Assembly (NCBI GenBank): GCA_036250195.1 | Contig: JAVHZZ010000003.1 | Span: 62,204,789 to 62,268,788 of the forward strand | Length of the DNA stretch: 64,000 nt | Reading direction: 5' to 3' | From: Mixophyes australis | Taxonomy: Eukaryota; Chordata; Amphibia; Anura; Limnodynastidae | Part shown: one piece after another, positions 18,235 to 29,790 of the stretch | How the letters are laid out: the number at the start of each line of letters is the position of its first letter | How positions within the stretch are numbered: the first letter of the stretch is position 1 | The notes under the pieces: model-generated | The model's input: only the letters and a program-made list of their open reading frames with translations | Database searches by the model: none | What the model was told of the DNA's origin: nothing | Position numbers and translations under genes: made by a program

Positions 18235-18475
18235 GACCAGAAACTAAAAGGAATACCCCAGTTCTGGTGTACATTCTGGTTGCAGATCGCTTAGGTAATG
18301 GAGATCATGTCCCTGCATTTCTTGAGTGTGGTGAGCACAAGGTCCGAGAATATCTGTAGATTCATTCCTTGGAATGGCACTAGCTGTACATTTCATGAGG
18401 ATGCATGAGCATCTCCTTATAATAGTGGAATCTAACAAGTATGTCACAAGGTAACTGGTCTTTGGTGTGTGATGC
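18235..18475 (-). pseudogene. LINE ORF1 C-terminal domain remnant
   Basis: Minus-strand reading gives D-I-L-V-R-F-H-Y-Y-K-E, then V-P-F-Q-G-M, Q-I-F-S-D-L, T-T-L-K-K-C-R, and ends N-W-G-I-P-F. This is the pattern of the L1 ORF1 RRM-to-CTD region (R-F-H-x-x-K-E and I-x-x-D-L-S-x-x-T-x-x-x-R). One in-frame stop is present. A further piece reading E-E-L-M-F-D-S may lie at about 18510-18570, past a short (ATC)n run. The other half of ORF1 is at 22305-22718, so the decayed gypsy copy lies between them. Confidence 0.65.
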
Positions 18476-18483
18476 CCTCTATC

Positions 18484-18530
18484 ATCATCATCATCATCCT
18501 TTATTTATATAGCACCAGCAAGGTCCATAG
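18484..18530. repeat. (ATC)n microsatellite and TTTATTTATATAGC
   Basis: Six ATC units followed by TTTATTTATATAGCACCA. This resembles the tail of the SINE family found elsewhere in the window but then departs from it, so it is either a very short SINE tail or local slippage inside LINE sequence. Confidence 0.45.
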
Positions 18531-18639
18531 CACTATCAAACATGAGCTCCTCTGTAGTGGCATACAGAAGCAGTTGCTGGGAGAGAGACTATAGGTAGGG
18601 GTTATACCAAATGCGTTCATTACCGTGATGCTAGTTGTC

Positions 18640-19270
18640 CTTCATAATTACCGGCAGACTCAGGAGTTCCAGTACACCACAGTATGTTTACATTGTGTAC
18701 TTGGTTTCCTTGACACCCTCTGACTCAGGCACTAGACATATATTAGCACTGTGAGAGCCATATTGGCTGTTTTGGATTGGCTTTGGTTCACTCATTTATA
18801 GCACTGTTATTCCTGTGTTCGTGTTTGGTTTTGTTCTAGTCTTCTTCTGTTTTGACCCTACAAGTTTAACAATTATTCTGTCTACCACTTGTACCAACCT
18901 CGGCTTAAAATTTAGTCTTGAATGCCATCTGCACTGACTTCAGCTTGTAAAAGGATATTCTGGTTTGCCTCCTTCCTTAACACAGTTTGATACAGGTACT
19001 CTTGTATGCTGTTTCAAGTAACTTTAGATTGCTACAGTAACTCTTGCATGCTGTTCTCATTGAGCTTGTTACAAGATTTCTGACGCTTGCACTGACTTCA
19101 GATTTATACAATTCCTGTCTATTACTCACACTGATTTTGGTTTGGTTATACTTTGCTATGTGTGTATTGTAGTTGCTAATCTGCTGTTTAGTATTATCAG
19201 GGTATGCACAAGCTATAGAAATAAACCTAAATTATTGCACAAGACCTGGGGGCACCTGAGTAACAGTAAG
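18640..19270 (+). mobile_element. Probable decayed LTR/leader of gypsy copy A
   Basis: Directly upstream of a recognisable gag. It is T-rich with degenerate repeats of CACTGACTTCAG and an AATAAA signal near 19222, as gypsy LTRs in this window have. Exact ends and a matching 3' LTR were not found. It carries 23 bp (19186-19208) that also occur in the pol part of the same copy. Confidence 0.4.
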
Positions 19271-19359
19271 CATATCTATCTCTATGGGAAATAGGGGCTA
19301 CTATAGCTGAAGATTGCAATTTCAGTTCTATAGATGTATTTAAAAACTGGTGGTAAACA

Positions 19360-22260
19360 TTATGATGGAGACTAGCCCTGCCCAAATATAAACTAATCAG
19401 TTACAGGTCCAGTTGTTAAATGATTTATCTATTAAACCTACTACTCAGGAGGAAATATCCAGAGGAAATCAGTTTGCTACTGCTGAGGTCCTAGAACCTA
19501 ACATGCACCTCCCTGACCAGTTCACTGGGGACCGGAACTCTTGCAAAAACTTCAAGGAGAGTTGTATATTGTATTTTAAGCTTAGATCACAACCTTTGGA
19601 ATCAGAATAGCAGAGAATGGAATCATTGATTCATTATTCCAGAGTTATTCTCAATCTTCGGCATTCAGTCATGTGCTGAGTTTAAGCAATAGTGTACTGA
19701 ATATGGTTGGAACAATCCAGCTTTCAAATGTCAATTTCGGATGGGTCTGCTTCAGCAAGTTAAAGATTTATAATACCCCAGCATCTGATAGCCTGGAAAA
19801 CATATGCATTTATCCATCAAAGTTGATAGACACATTAAAAACAGGAGACTAGAATGTGATTTCTACTCCACTACACCCTCATATAAATCCATGCAGATTG
19901 GGGCTTTCCAGTTCTCATCTGAGGAGAAACAAAGTCAGAGATTCCTAGGTGTCCGCCTCTACTGTGAAGAGAAGGGTTACTACGCACATGCCTACCTCAA
20001 GAAGCCAGGAAACAACAGGGCCTAGGTGTGTACGAGGACAACTAGGTCCACAGGTATTTTTTTGCTCACAGAACTTGCTGTTATGACCTGTCAAGTTAAC
20101 CCTTAGGGACTTCTTTGTTGTCAATCATGTTTTTATTGATAGTAGGTCCACAGTGAGTTCGAAAGAAACTTAATGGACATGACATTAGCCCAGACATTGA
20201 AAATACCTGTCCTGTCCACTGTGGTTGGCTACTACCTGTATAAAAAATGTTCCTACATAATATATAAAATGCAATTTTTTTTGCAAGAAATCTGCAGATA
20301 AATTGCCACCGCATTGAGACTTTGATTGTGCCATTGAATTCAAGACAGACTCTAGTCTACCTAAGAGCAAGTCTTTTTCACCGCCCTACCCTGACTCTCA
20401 GGCCATGGGAACCTATATGATAGAGAATTTGGACAAGGGTTCATTAGAACTTCCAAATCCATGGTGGGGGCTGGATTTTTTTGTGGCTAAAAAGGATGAC
20501 TATTTACACCCTTGTATTAACTGCAGATGTCTTAATACGATACTCATTAAGAATAAATAGCCTCTTCCATTGATTTCGGCACTCTTTGATCAAATTTGGA
20601 GACCCACCCACTATATTCTCTAAAATTGATCTCAGAGAGGAATTAATCAGGATCAAAGAATGATTCTGAGTACTTGGTGATGCCTTTCAGCCTAATGTAT
20701 ATAAAGCCTTGGCTGTATTTTAAGATTTTATTAACTAGATATTCAGAGAAAACTTCGGCAACTTCATGATGGTATATTTGGATGATATCCTTATATTTTC
20801 TTCTTCCTTTGAGGAATATCATTGCCAAGTAAAAATGGTACTGCAAAAATTAGGAGAAAGTAAATTGTATGCTATAGCTAAGTAATGCGAATTTGAAGCA
20901 GAGAAAATAGCGTTTCTCGGTTATATGATTTCCTCCATAGTTTCTGTATTATTCCAGTTAAGAGAAAAGACATTGTTAATTGGGCATTATCCAGAAATCT
21001 CAAGGACATACAGAGATTCCTTGCTTTTCCAATCATTACAATTTGTTAAAAGATATGTTTATCTCAATACCCATCCTTCAACATCCTGATACCTACAATT
21101 TATTGCTGAACTTGATGCTTCAGGTAGGAGCAGGAGAGGTGTTGTCTCAGAGGAGTAGTATGGACAGTAATTTGCATCAGTGTGCCTATTTATCAAGAAA
21201 GTTTGCACCTGCAGAGAAGAATTACGAGTAGGCAAGAGGGAATTATTGGCAATTAAATGGGCATTTGAGGAATGGAGGCACTGGCCGGAAGATCCAATCC
21301 ATCCTATCATGTGTACACTGATCACAAGAACCTACAATATATTGAATCAGCTAAAGAGTTAATCCCCAATAAGCTTGATGGGCTCTTTTCTTTTCCTGGT
21401 TTAATTTCACCATTTCATTCAAACCAGGGTCAAAAAATACCAAGGCTGATGGTTTAGTATTATCAGGGTATGCAAGAACATGCTGAGGTTCCTCATCATC
21501 ATCATCATCATCATCACCATTTATTTATATAGCGCCACTAATTCTGCAGCGCTGTACAGAGAACTCACCCACATCAGTTCCTGCCCCATTGAAGCTTACA
21601 GTCTAAATTTCCTAACACACACACAGACAGAGAGAGACTAGGGTCAATTTGATAGCAGCCAATTAACCTACTAGTATGTTTTTGGAGTGTGGGAGGAAAC
21701 CGGAGCACTTGGAGGAAACCCACGCAAACACAGGGAGAACATACATACTCCACACAGATAAGGCCATGGTTGGGAATTAAACTCACGACCCCAGTGCTGT
21801 GAGGCAGAACTGCTAACCACTAAGCCACCGTGCTGCCCAGGAAAATGTACTCATTATTCCACGATCATGTATCTCGTCAGCCTAACTCAAGACCTATCTG
21901 GTTTGATACTACTGCCCAAGAGAAAGCTCCAGTAGAGACCACTGATTACCGGCTATTTGTTCCATAAAAACATAAACAATCTGTTTTTACTATAAATCAT
22001 GATAGGAAGGTTTCGGGTCACCTCATCTCTAAGACCATTCACTTTCTGTCCCAAGATCTTCTCTCCAAGGTCTGGTGGCCATCTATGAAGAAAGACACAC
22101 AGGAATAAGTAGCTGCATATGAAATTTGTGCTAGGAACAAAGTTCCTAGATATAGACCAGGGGCACATTTAATGCTTCTGCCTTTACCAAAGAGACCATG
22201 GATGCATTTGTCCATGTATTTTATCATGGAGCATCTACCCTTTAGGGGATCTAATTACAT
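19360..22260 (+). pseudogene. Decayed Ty3/gypsy gag-pol (gypsy copy A)
   Basis: Successive fragments in shifting frames follow chromovirus order. Gag comes first (L-P-D-Q-F-T-G-D, N-F-K-E-S-C-x-L-Y-F near 19510-19580, close to chromovirus 2 Gag). A protease trace F-I-D-S-R-S-T lies near 20130. RT follows near 20430-20800 with an intact Y-L-D-D-I-L, and RNase H near 21100-21470 with Y-T-D-H-K-N-L. The integrase finger and start of the core are at 21850-22260 (W-W-P, C-A-R-N-K, I-W). The copy ends abruptly inside the integrase core at LINE ORF1 sequence. A SINE interrupts it at 21490-21838. No function is possible. Confidence 0.75.
21490..21838 (-). mobile_element. tRNA-headed SINE copy 1 (full length)
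   Basis: On the minus strand it starts GGGCAGCACGGTGGCTTAGTGGTTAGC (tRNA-like A box). It has a B box of the GGTTCRANNCC type (GAGTTTAATTCCC), a body with TTTCCTCCCACACTCC, and ends GGCGCTATATAAATAAA plus (GATGAT)n. The tail resembles L2-clade LINE 3' ends, as in V-SINE-like families. It separates the RNase H and integrase parts of gypsy copy A. Confidence 0.85.
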
Positions 22261-22304
22261 ATGGTTCATCGGATACACTTTCATAGAGGATGCATCTTGG
22301 CCTC

Positions 22305-22718
22305 TTGGAAATTACAGATTTCATTCACTTTAGCCTCTAAATTGTCTGTTCACAATCCAATTAAGGTCAATACCAACTTCAAATCAGAAACCGCAGACCT
22401 GATCTCCTGCTGCAAAGATTTCTTAAGCCCTTGCATCAGGTCAGTGAAGAAAAGATTCATAGTAGGTGTGAAGACATTATCTAGGTTTGGTTTAGGACTA
22501 GGAGGAAGACCAGCATCTTGATGGGTGTCGCTGCTCAGTATTTTCTTAAGACGCTTGCAGTATCTTAGGTATTTTTCTTGTTTCTGGATGCCATAACACC
22601 AGTGGCTTACAATATCAGATGCAGAGGGTGGTGGAAGTCGGGTCTTGCAGGTAGGAGAGATTGAGGCTGTGAAGAGGTTTAGGAGGAGGGGCCAGTTGTC
22701 CAGGGGTGGGGCAGACAT
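22305..22718 (-). pseudogene. LINE ORF1 N-terminal half (coiled coil)
   Basis: Minus-strand frame of about 122 codons ending in a heptad-rich segment (L-Q-Q-E-I-R, then N-L-E-A-K-V-N-E-I), which fits the trimerising coiled coil of L1-type ORF1. Its continuation is cut at about 22260-22305 by gypsy copy A and resumes at 18475. The true start is unknown. Confidence 0.5.
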
Positions 22719-22749
22719 TCACAGGTGTTGCAGAATGGGTGGAGGAGAG

Positions 22750-24850
22750 TTTGTAAATTATCAAGTGGGTTGTAAGCAAAAATAAGATGGGTAATGAGGC
22801 TCTTGTATGACATTATATAAATGTACATAGCAGGGTAAGTGTGAAGGTGAGATAATTTGTTCTAATAATCTAAATACAGTTATTGTTTTGACTTATCCAT
22901 GAAGAAATGCTTTAATTATCATAACCATGTGTATTTGTGTTTTTTCCTCATTGGGTGGTACATGGGTACCCCTTATAAAATGTTTTTATGTGGCTCACAC
23001 ATGTCTAGTATGTCCCCTGAGAATCACCATTATAGACCATGATGGAGTTTGGGGTGTGGCTCACTACCCAGGACCCCATTGTGGAAGGCAAGACAAAATT
23101 ATCCACAATTATAGGCTTTCATTAAATACAATGAAATTGAGAAAAAACAAAGGAAAATATGCAACATTTTTTAAAAGGTATCTACAAACAGAAAATATAT
23201 ATGTATATTTTAAAAATATTTATTTTAAATGTGCCTTGTTTGAGTTAATAACATTGAAAACAAACATGTACTTTTTAAAACACATTTTTACTATTTTCAT
23301 TTTTGGATAGTGAAAATATAGAGAGAGAGGAGAGTGATTACCATTTTTTAGATCGAATGAGGGGTCTAAAATAATAGGGATCAGAAAATATGCAAATCGA
23401 TTGCTGGCAATTTAAAAAAAAATAAAAAATGATATATGTATGTATATATATTACAAGAATAGTGTTAGGTTAAGCATTAACCATTTCAAGACATACAGGC
23501 AGTAAAATGATGAGGCAATGTTTCCTGTGGATTTGCCATACTCGGTAATGTGGCATGTCAGAAAATAAGCCCTAAGGAACCCCAACTAACAAATACAGAG
23601 ATTATTTCAGCTCTCCAATACTTCTGAATGAGCCACACATCCCTTTATTCTTCCGCTTCTGGTTCTCTCTCCCTCCCTCTTTTCTTTACTCGCTGGGTTC
23701 CCTTTCTTTGGCTCTGTCTTTGCAACATTTCAAGGTTAAAAACACATTGGGTACACAATAGTGGATGTGTAAGATTAGCTAGTAAAAATATGTTAGGAGG
23801 AGAAAAGCTAAATGTATTAAGAACAAACAAAATATAAAAAAAAGAAAGAAGTTAGAGTCCTTTCTTAAATCTGAGAACAGAAGCAAAACCTCCCTTGATC
23901 CTTTATCTCACTGTAACCACATAAATAACTAAAGAAATATATATATTTTTGAATTCACAGAGGGCCTACATTTTATAAAGCCGTTTTTTATTATTATTTT
24001 TCTTTGCCTTTCATCAGATTTCTCTTTTCTTTCTCTCTTTTTTTTTGTATTTCAAAGCTGGCAGTTCAGTAAATGAAGGAGACAGCATCATCTCTGTTCT
24101 TGGTAAAGGAATCAATGCTAATCCTATTTATGGAGACTTATCACCTCTGCCAGAAACTGCAGGGAAAAAAAAAAACAGCAATGGAGAAAAATAAAAAAAA
24201 TGAAAAACGGAGTTGTCAAATTCAGAAAAAAAAAGGGTGTGAGCAAAGCAGAGAGAGGGAAGGGACCGGAAAAGAGTGAAGAAAAGAAATGAATTAGAAG
24301 CTACAGATAGGAAAGAAGTCTCACTGAAATTATGTTCCATTTGCAAGACAAAATAATACAAATGACTCATTATACACAAACAAAAATACCTGCAAAACGA
24401 TAAAGACAATAAATAGGTATATATAGAAATATGTAATTGAGGAATACAAGATCATTTTAATGATTGTTGTTGAATTCGTAAAGCAGAGATTTTCTTGCAG
24501 ACATAGCATTTGTTACAAATAATAAAGCAATATATTTGTAGTAAGGGTTTGCAGTTCACCGTATTCTTCAGGCATTGTGGCATGAATATATTTACAAAGC
24601 AGTAAATATACATAAGCAGCTCAAGTACAGCAAGAGATTTTATAAAATAGACAACATGGCACTTGGCCTTAATCTCTTTAAACCTGACATATAATATGAA
24701 AATAGAGAAGAAGTGCTCACCCCCAAGCAGTAAGCAGTTTTCATGCCTAATATAAAACCTACTAGGGGGCATTCATGCAGGTCCATTGCTACATTTTTTG
24801 TTGCCCTGTGTGAAGTTTTATCCTGATTTCTCTCTCTCCACTTGCCATGG
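22750..24850. other. Gene-free AT-rich stretch
   Basis: I see no coding similarity or clear element. It contains A/T-rich and low-complexity runs (near 23420 and 23940) and a purine-rich run (24160-24290). The LINE 5' end probably lies near its left side. Confidence 0.5.
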
Positions 24851-25179
24851 TGAAAACTGATTTATTCAGTCCTGTATCTGCCTGGAGTTCGAACTACAAG
24901 CAGCATTCTTCTGCACAGAGTGGATCAAGATGGGACAAGTTATCCCCCTGCTGATTGGCCAGGCTTAGCCTGTGCCACACCACTCCATGAAGGGTCATTC
25001 ACTGATGGGTAACAGCAAGGAGTTTTTGGCCATATTAAAGCTGATATTTGACTTTCCAGGTCACACTACCAATGCTTCCTAAAGATAGGCTTGGATCCAG
25101 AAATGTAGTCACTCAGTCACCCAATATGCCATTGAATTATGGACTCCCACATCAGAGACCAGAAGGACCATTGAGTCAC

Positions 25180-25320
25180 TGTACACCTCCTTTCAGAGAG
25201 GTTTGGAGGACTCCATTAAAGAAGAGCTCACTTGTCGGGACCTTCTCAAATCCCTAAAGGTATCATCACCATTTGCATTTGGCTTGACATTTGAATTTTA
25301 GAAGGCATGCCAGCTTCTTC
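25180..25320 (+). pseudogene. Gypsy copy B, gag fragment
   Basis: Plus-strand frame reads F-Q-R-G-L-E-D-S-I-K-E-E-L then C-R-D-L-L. This matches the Gag segment F-W-Q-G-L-x-x-x-I-K-x-x-L-x-x-R-D-L-P of chromovirus 1 (its residues about 238-256). Surrounded by decayed sequence with no open frame. Confidence 0.55.
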
Positions 25321-25624
25321 AGAAAGAGATGACCTCAGATCACCAGTTGTGCCATGCCAACTGAGCGCTTTGAGGAATCCATGCAGCTAGGGAGGTTTTC
25401 GTTTCCTGAAGACGAAAGAACTGTCTTGACATTTCTGCAGTGATTGGTTTGTCTTTCTTGTCTTCACCTTCCACTGACTCTTCTCATTCCAATCCTACTA
25501 GACCACAAATAGTACCCAATAGTACCCCATAAATGTCAGTCACCAATGGCTGCTTTATTATTAGTGACTGGTAATACGTCTTCCTTACAATTATTGTTAT
25601 TTTGCTACCCTATGTATTATTTAT

Positions 25625-25700
25625 TCCCAGCTTCTTAGATTGTAAGCTCATTTGGGCAGGGCTATATTTACCGTCTGTCAAATATTCTTGTATGTTATTT
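25625..25700 (+). repeat. Possible L2/CR1-like LINE 3' end fragment
   Basis: Contains TTAGATTGTAAGCTCATTTG followed by GGGCAGGG and a T-rich end, a pattern familiar from 3' ends of L2-type elements. It is short, so this is tentative. Confidence 0.35.
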
Positions 25701-25959
25701 ATTTCACGCCAGTGTTGGTAACTCATCTGAGTGCTGATATATGTCGATCACCAGCCTCTGGGAATTGATCTCATTCAGTACCATCCACTCCCCCAAAGAA
25801 ACCAATAATCCTGGGTTATTCCTGGTTCTATACACAAAACCCAGTGATTGATTGAAGGGCTCTACAGGTACAAGAGAGGTGCAAGTCATGCCAGGCCACT
25901 TTTCTACACCCAGCAAAAGTAAAATGATATGTGCTTCTATGCCAAGACTTAGCCTGGAC

Positions 25960-26400
25960 CAAAGGGGCTGTCTGGAGAGTAAGAAAATATTTGCAGGGTC
26001 TTTGACAAAAAGTCAGTGGCACTCCTACCCCACATAGATTGGGACTGCTCAATTGAATTTCTATCTGACAAATGCCACCAAGGAAGCAGAAAAAGCACGC
26101 TATCTGACCCTGAAATATGGGTCTTTACCACTACATACAGGAGAACTTACAGCTAGAGTCCCTGACCTCTGCAAGGTTCTAATTCCATGGCAAAGAAAGA
26201 TGGTTCTTTAAGATCCTCTATTGACTGTCAAAGTTCCTACAAAATCACAATCAATCATTGGTACCATCTCATATTAGTCTTGCGCCTCTTCAAGAGGCTC
26301 TGTTAGGTCACGGTCCCCAAATTTGACTTATGTACAAGAGATTACTGGGATTTCGATGGGAGTCCGTGGAGGCAACAGTTCAAAAAGGATGAGGCACAGT
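25960..26400 (+). pseudogene. Gypsy copy B, protease-RT junction and RT fragment
   Basis: In shifting frames: H-R-x-W-D-C-S-I-E-F near 26035 (family P-H-R-x-W-D-C-x-I-D-L), then K-K-D-G-S-L-R and I-D-C near 26195-26230, a K-I-T-I-N-x-W-Y segment, and W-x-x-Q-F-K near 26370. This is the RT start of a Ty3/gypsy Pol. Many stops make it an old fragment. Confidence 0.6.
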
Positions 26401-26824
26401 GCAAAATTAGCTTGGGTCTCTCACTGCGCCTTGCTTTTTGAATGCATGCGTGGAGCGTGATTATTGAGATGAGAAAGGAGAATACAAGTGTGTATGTTTA
26501 GGGGTGATCCTATAGGTGTGGAGGAGACACTTCAGTCTTGTCCTGTATGTTGCACATTAATAGAGAAGGGCATTTCTAGAGGCACTATAATGTCCACCCC
26601 TTCCTAAAAATATTAGACAGCCACAGGGTCCTCACATTGCCTCCTTAATAGCAGCCATGTAACTGAGGCCAGTAGCGGTATGATCTCTTACCGGAATCCT
26701 TGTCTGTCACTTTTTCATCAAGTCTGTATTTCCTCCATGTCGAAATTACAGCAGTTGCAATTTTCATGTCGCTCCTATTCTTGTCGGAATTATGTCATTC
26801 GCAGTAATGACTGCCACCGGTTTC

Positions 26825-26905
26825 AATAATGCAGCAGTTAATCAACCCTTCTGTATTCCTCAGTAGTTAAGGAATGCAGAAGGGTTGATTAACTGCTGCA
26901 TTGTT
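26825..26905. repeat. Near-perfect hairpin, 36-bp stem and 9-nt loop
   Basis: The left arm 26825-26860 pairs with 26870-26905 around the loop CAGTAGTTA. All positions are Watson-Crick except two G-U pairs in RNA. The arms carry GCAGCAGTTAATCAACCC. No duplication or TIR typical of the MITEs here was seen around it. Confidence 0.8.
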
Positions 26906-27249
26906 AAAAATTTCTGTAATATATACATTCTTATTTTGCGCCAGGGGATTTTATGTTTGTTGTTTCTATTTTGGAGGAGAAGACCCACCTCCATATCATT
27001 ATTCTCTTTGTGGCTGCATTACACACATTGATTGGGGAAGCGCGGTGATTCCACTTTTTGTTTTATATTACTTTAGTAGTTAATGACCTGCACCTCTTGC
27101 CTGTCTGATAAAACTCTTGCTCTGCTACTGAAGTTCTGTACTTGGTTTAATGCTGTGTGGCTAGGTATACCATGTTATGTCTGCTCCCCACTCTGTACCC
27201 TCCTCCCATTTCCTTTTTTTTTCTGTATCCCTCCCCCTGTATCTATCTC

Positions 27250-27765
27250 TTCCTACAGTAAGAGCCAGGTCATTGTCACGACTGCAGTTCCTGTGATTCA
27301 GTTCTGATCCTGTTCCTGCCATACTGAGTTCCTGCTTCTGCTATCATGAGGTCCTGTTAGCCTGTATCTGCAATCCTGAGTACCTGGTCCTGCTATCCAT
27401 ATGGTATTGATACTCTGCTACCTGAGTGCAATCCTGAGTTTCTGACACCCTACTTACCTGTATGCTTTCCTGAGTTCTTGACAGGTTAGAATGCTATGCT
27501 GAATTCCTGCCACCCTGCCACCTGTGTGCTATCCGGGGTTGCTGACAGCCTGCTTCCAGAATGCTGAGAGTTCATGTGACTCTGCTCTCCATGGGGAATT
27601 CTGATTCCCTGACACTCTGTAACCTATGTGTAATGGTGAGTTCCTGATACTCTGCTGTTCATGTGTAATCAGAGTTCCTAACACCCCACTACCCAAGTGC
27701 AAACCTGTGTTCCCATGAGCTATACTCAGTTCTTGATTCTCTGTTACCCGTGTACAATCCTGATA
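27250..27765 (+). repeat. Degenerate minisatellite, LTR-like
   Basis: About a dozen imperfect units of roughly 40 bp built on CTGAGTTCCTGACACTCTGC and CTACCTGTGTGCAATC. Chromovirus LTRs in this window contain similar internal arrays, so this may be the LTR remnant of gypsy copy B. No LTR ends were found. Confidence 0.55.
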
Positions 27766-28343
27766 TAACTTTCCGGCCAAAGGACTCTCAACTTTGTCAA
27801 TGTTTACATGTTTTCAAGCGTAACATAGTATTCTACACTTTTATAGATCTCACTTGTGATTTAATTTTATAACACTGCTTTACAGTGTTAATAGTTAATG
27901 CTTTAGTCACAGTACCCTATTTGTACAAAATATAATAATGTAATGAAGTGTCATATACACAAGAGAAAATAATGTCTTGACTGCTATTAATAAATGGGCA
28001 AGTTGCATTTTCCATATAAAATATACAATAATATGTATAATTAAATGCAAATGCTCCCATATCCACTGTTTGAAATTCCAATGGAAATCTACTGTAATGC
28101 AGTAAATGGAAATGACAAATAAATAATGCAAAAAGACAGCAGCGACTTGATTTTAATATAGCCGCAACGCCAAGATGCCTTTTTATTGTGCATAGACAGG
28201 AAGTGTATATTTTACTCCAAACAAAAGGGTATACACCCAAATCTAAATGTGGCCCCGGATGTATATTGGCCTAAAAGGAGCAACATGTTTCTGAAAATCA
28301 AATAGATTAGAAACTATGGAATGGGTGTTTGATAACCATCCAT

Positions 28344-28515
28344 CTATTTGTATAGGGAATACTGTAATATAGTTTCCACTTATGGACTATTTGTATAGGG
28401 AATGCTGTAATATAGTTTCCACTTATGGCCTATTTGTATAGAAAATGCTGTAATATAGTTTCCACTTATGGCCTATTTGTATAGGGAATGCTGTAATTTA
28501 GTTTCCACTTATGGC
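28344..28515 (+). repeat. Four-copy 43-bp tandem repeat
   Basis: Four consecutive units beginning CTATTTGTATAGGGAAT and ending CCACTTATGGC, with only a few substitutions between them. Confidence 0.92.
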
Positions 28516-29404
28516 CAATGTATTGACATGGCAAAACTCAAATTATGAGTTTTGGTTATGGCCATTCAAATTCATAGAGTTAAATGATTCGGCGAGACTG
28601 ATATACTTATTTAATATGGGAATAACTGAATTCAGTAATTGACATGTTGATTTCTTCCAAGTTGAGCCACAAAAGGTAGCAAAGAGAAATGAAACAGAAT
28701 GCCATGTTTTTTAACATTCCTTTGACTGTCAATAACTCTTACTTTCCTAGGGATAATTAGTAATTTCATTGTACATTGATCACACGGGAGCTTTCTGTTG
28801 CTGCTTTTGTAAAAAAATTGCAAAACTGTTTAAGGCTCACTAACCTGTACGGGCAAGACTTAAAATGAAACCAATTGCAGAGATGTTATGAGATAGTGAT
28901 TGTAGGTACTGGCGAGATGCCAGGCCGATGCAAGCCTTGCGCATGTCCTAGATGTAACAACTCCCCCCAAAGAGGCACACCCACAGAGGCTGCTTCTTAT
29001 TTTAGCAGAGGAAAGTATGTGGGCCTCTGTAGCTGGATCAAATAGGAATTATTTATTGTAGAATTTTTTTCAATTAGTGTTGCAGGGCCAAATTACATAA
29101 TTGCAAATGATGTGTATGAAAATGTATTGATTTTGGAGACAGTATGTCTTGTTTGGGTTTTGTAACTGTCTGGAGACAGGTAATCTCATGTTAATTACAC
29201 TTTTTCATCGCTGACTGACCATAACTTCTGTTGAGCCTGAAAGACAGGAGGAGGTAATTATATTTGCCTTTACACTACCTATGCAAGTGATCACAGATGA
29301 ATGTGAATTTTGCAAGTTAAATTGCGTTCAAATCAAGATTAGAGAAATGTTGGTGGTAAACATTCAATAGAAAATCTCAGACATAGTAGGGCCACTAGCA
29401 GCAA

Positions 29405-29790
29405 TGTAAAAAGATGTTAAACCCCTCCAGGCTGATTAATGGGCAGGCTGCATGAAGCACCTGGATTGGTTAGAGGGACAGGAGGCTGGATTACCTCCTG
29501 TCAGGGTATCTGTGTAAATCTGTATAAAAGGTGCTGTGTTAGACCATGTATTATTATCATACCACCTGTAACTTCTGAGAAGATCATCATCATCATCATC
29601 ATCATTTATTTATATAGCTAGTACTACAAACTGGCGTGTGTAACTGTCCTTATTAGGAGTATTTCAGCTAATAAAACTTCACTACTTAAGGATCCTATTT
29701 TGATGCCTACTTATCTGCTGTAATTCCTGTGACCTACAGAATAGACCAATCTAATCCATTATCTGGCTGTTCTGAGGTTGGGACCCAGCA
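29405..29790 (+). mobile_element. Possible LTR fragment of unknown type
   Basis: Has TGTATAAAAGG (TATA-like, near 29521) and AATAAAAC (near 29670), followed by a GGGACCCAGCA-type leader near 29780. Ends and duplication are not defined. A short SINE tail lies inside it. Confidence 0.3.
29583..29622 (-). repeat. SINE tail fragment
   Basis: Seven ATC repeats followed by ATTTATTTATATAGC, the 3' end of the SINE family on the minus strand. Nothing of the head is left. Confidence 0.6.

Noticed and set aside
21490..21838. True tRNA gene (A and B boxes on the minus strand)
   Set aside because: The boxes belong to a SINE head. There is no complete cloverleaf, and the same unit recurs at five places with a LINE-like tail.
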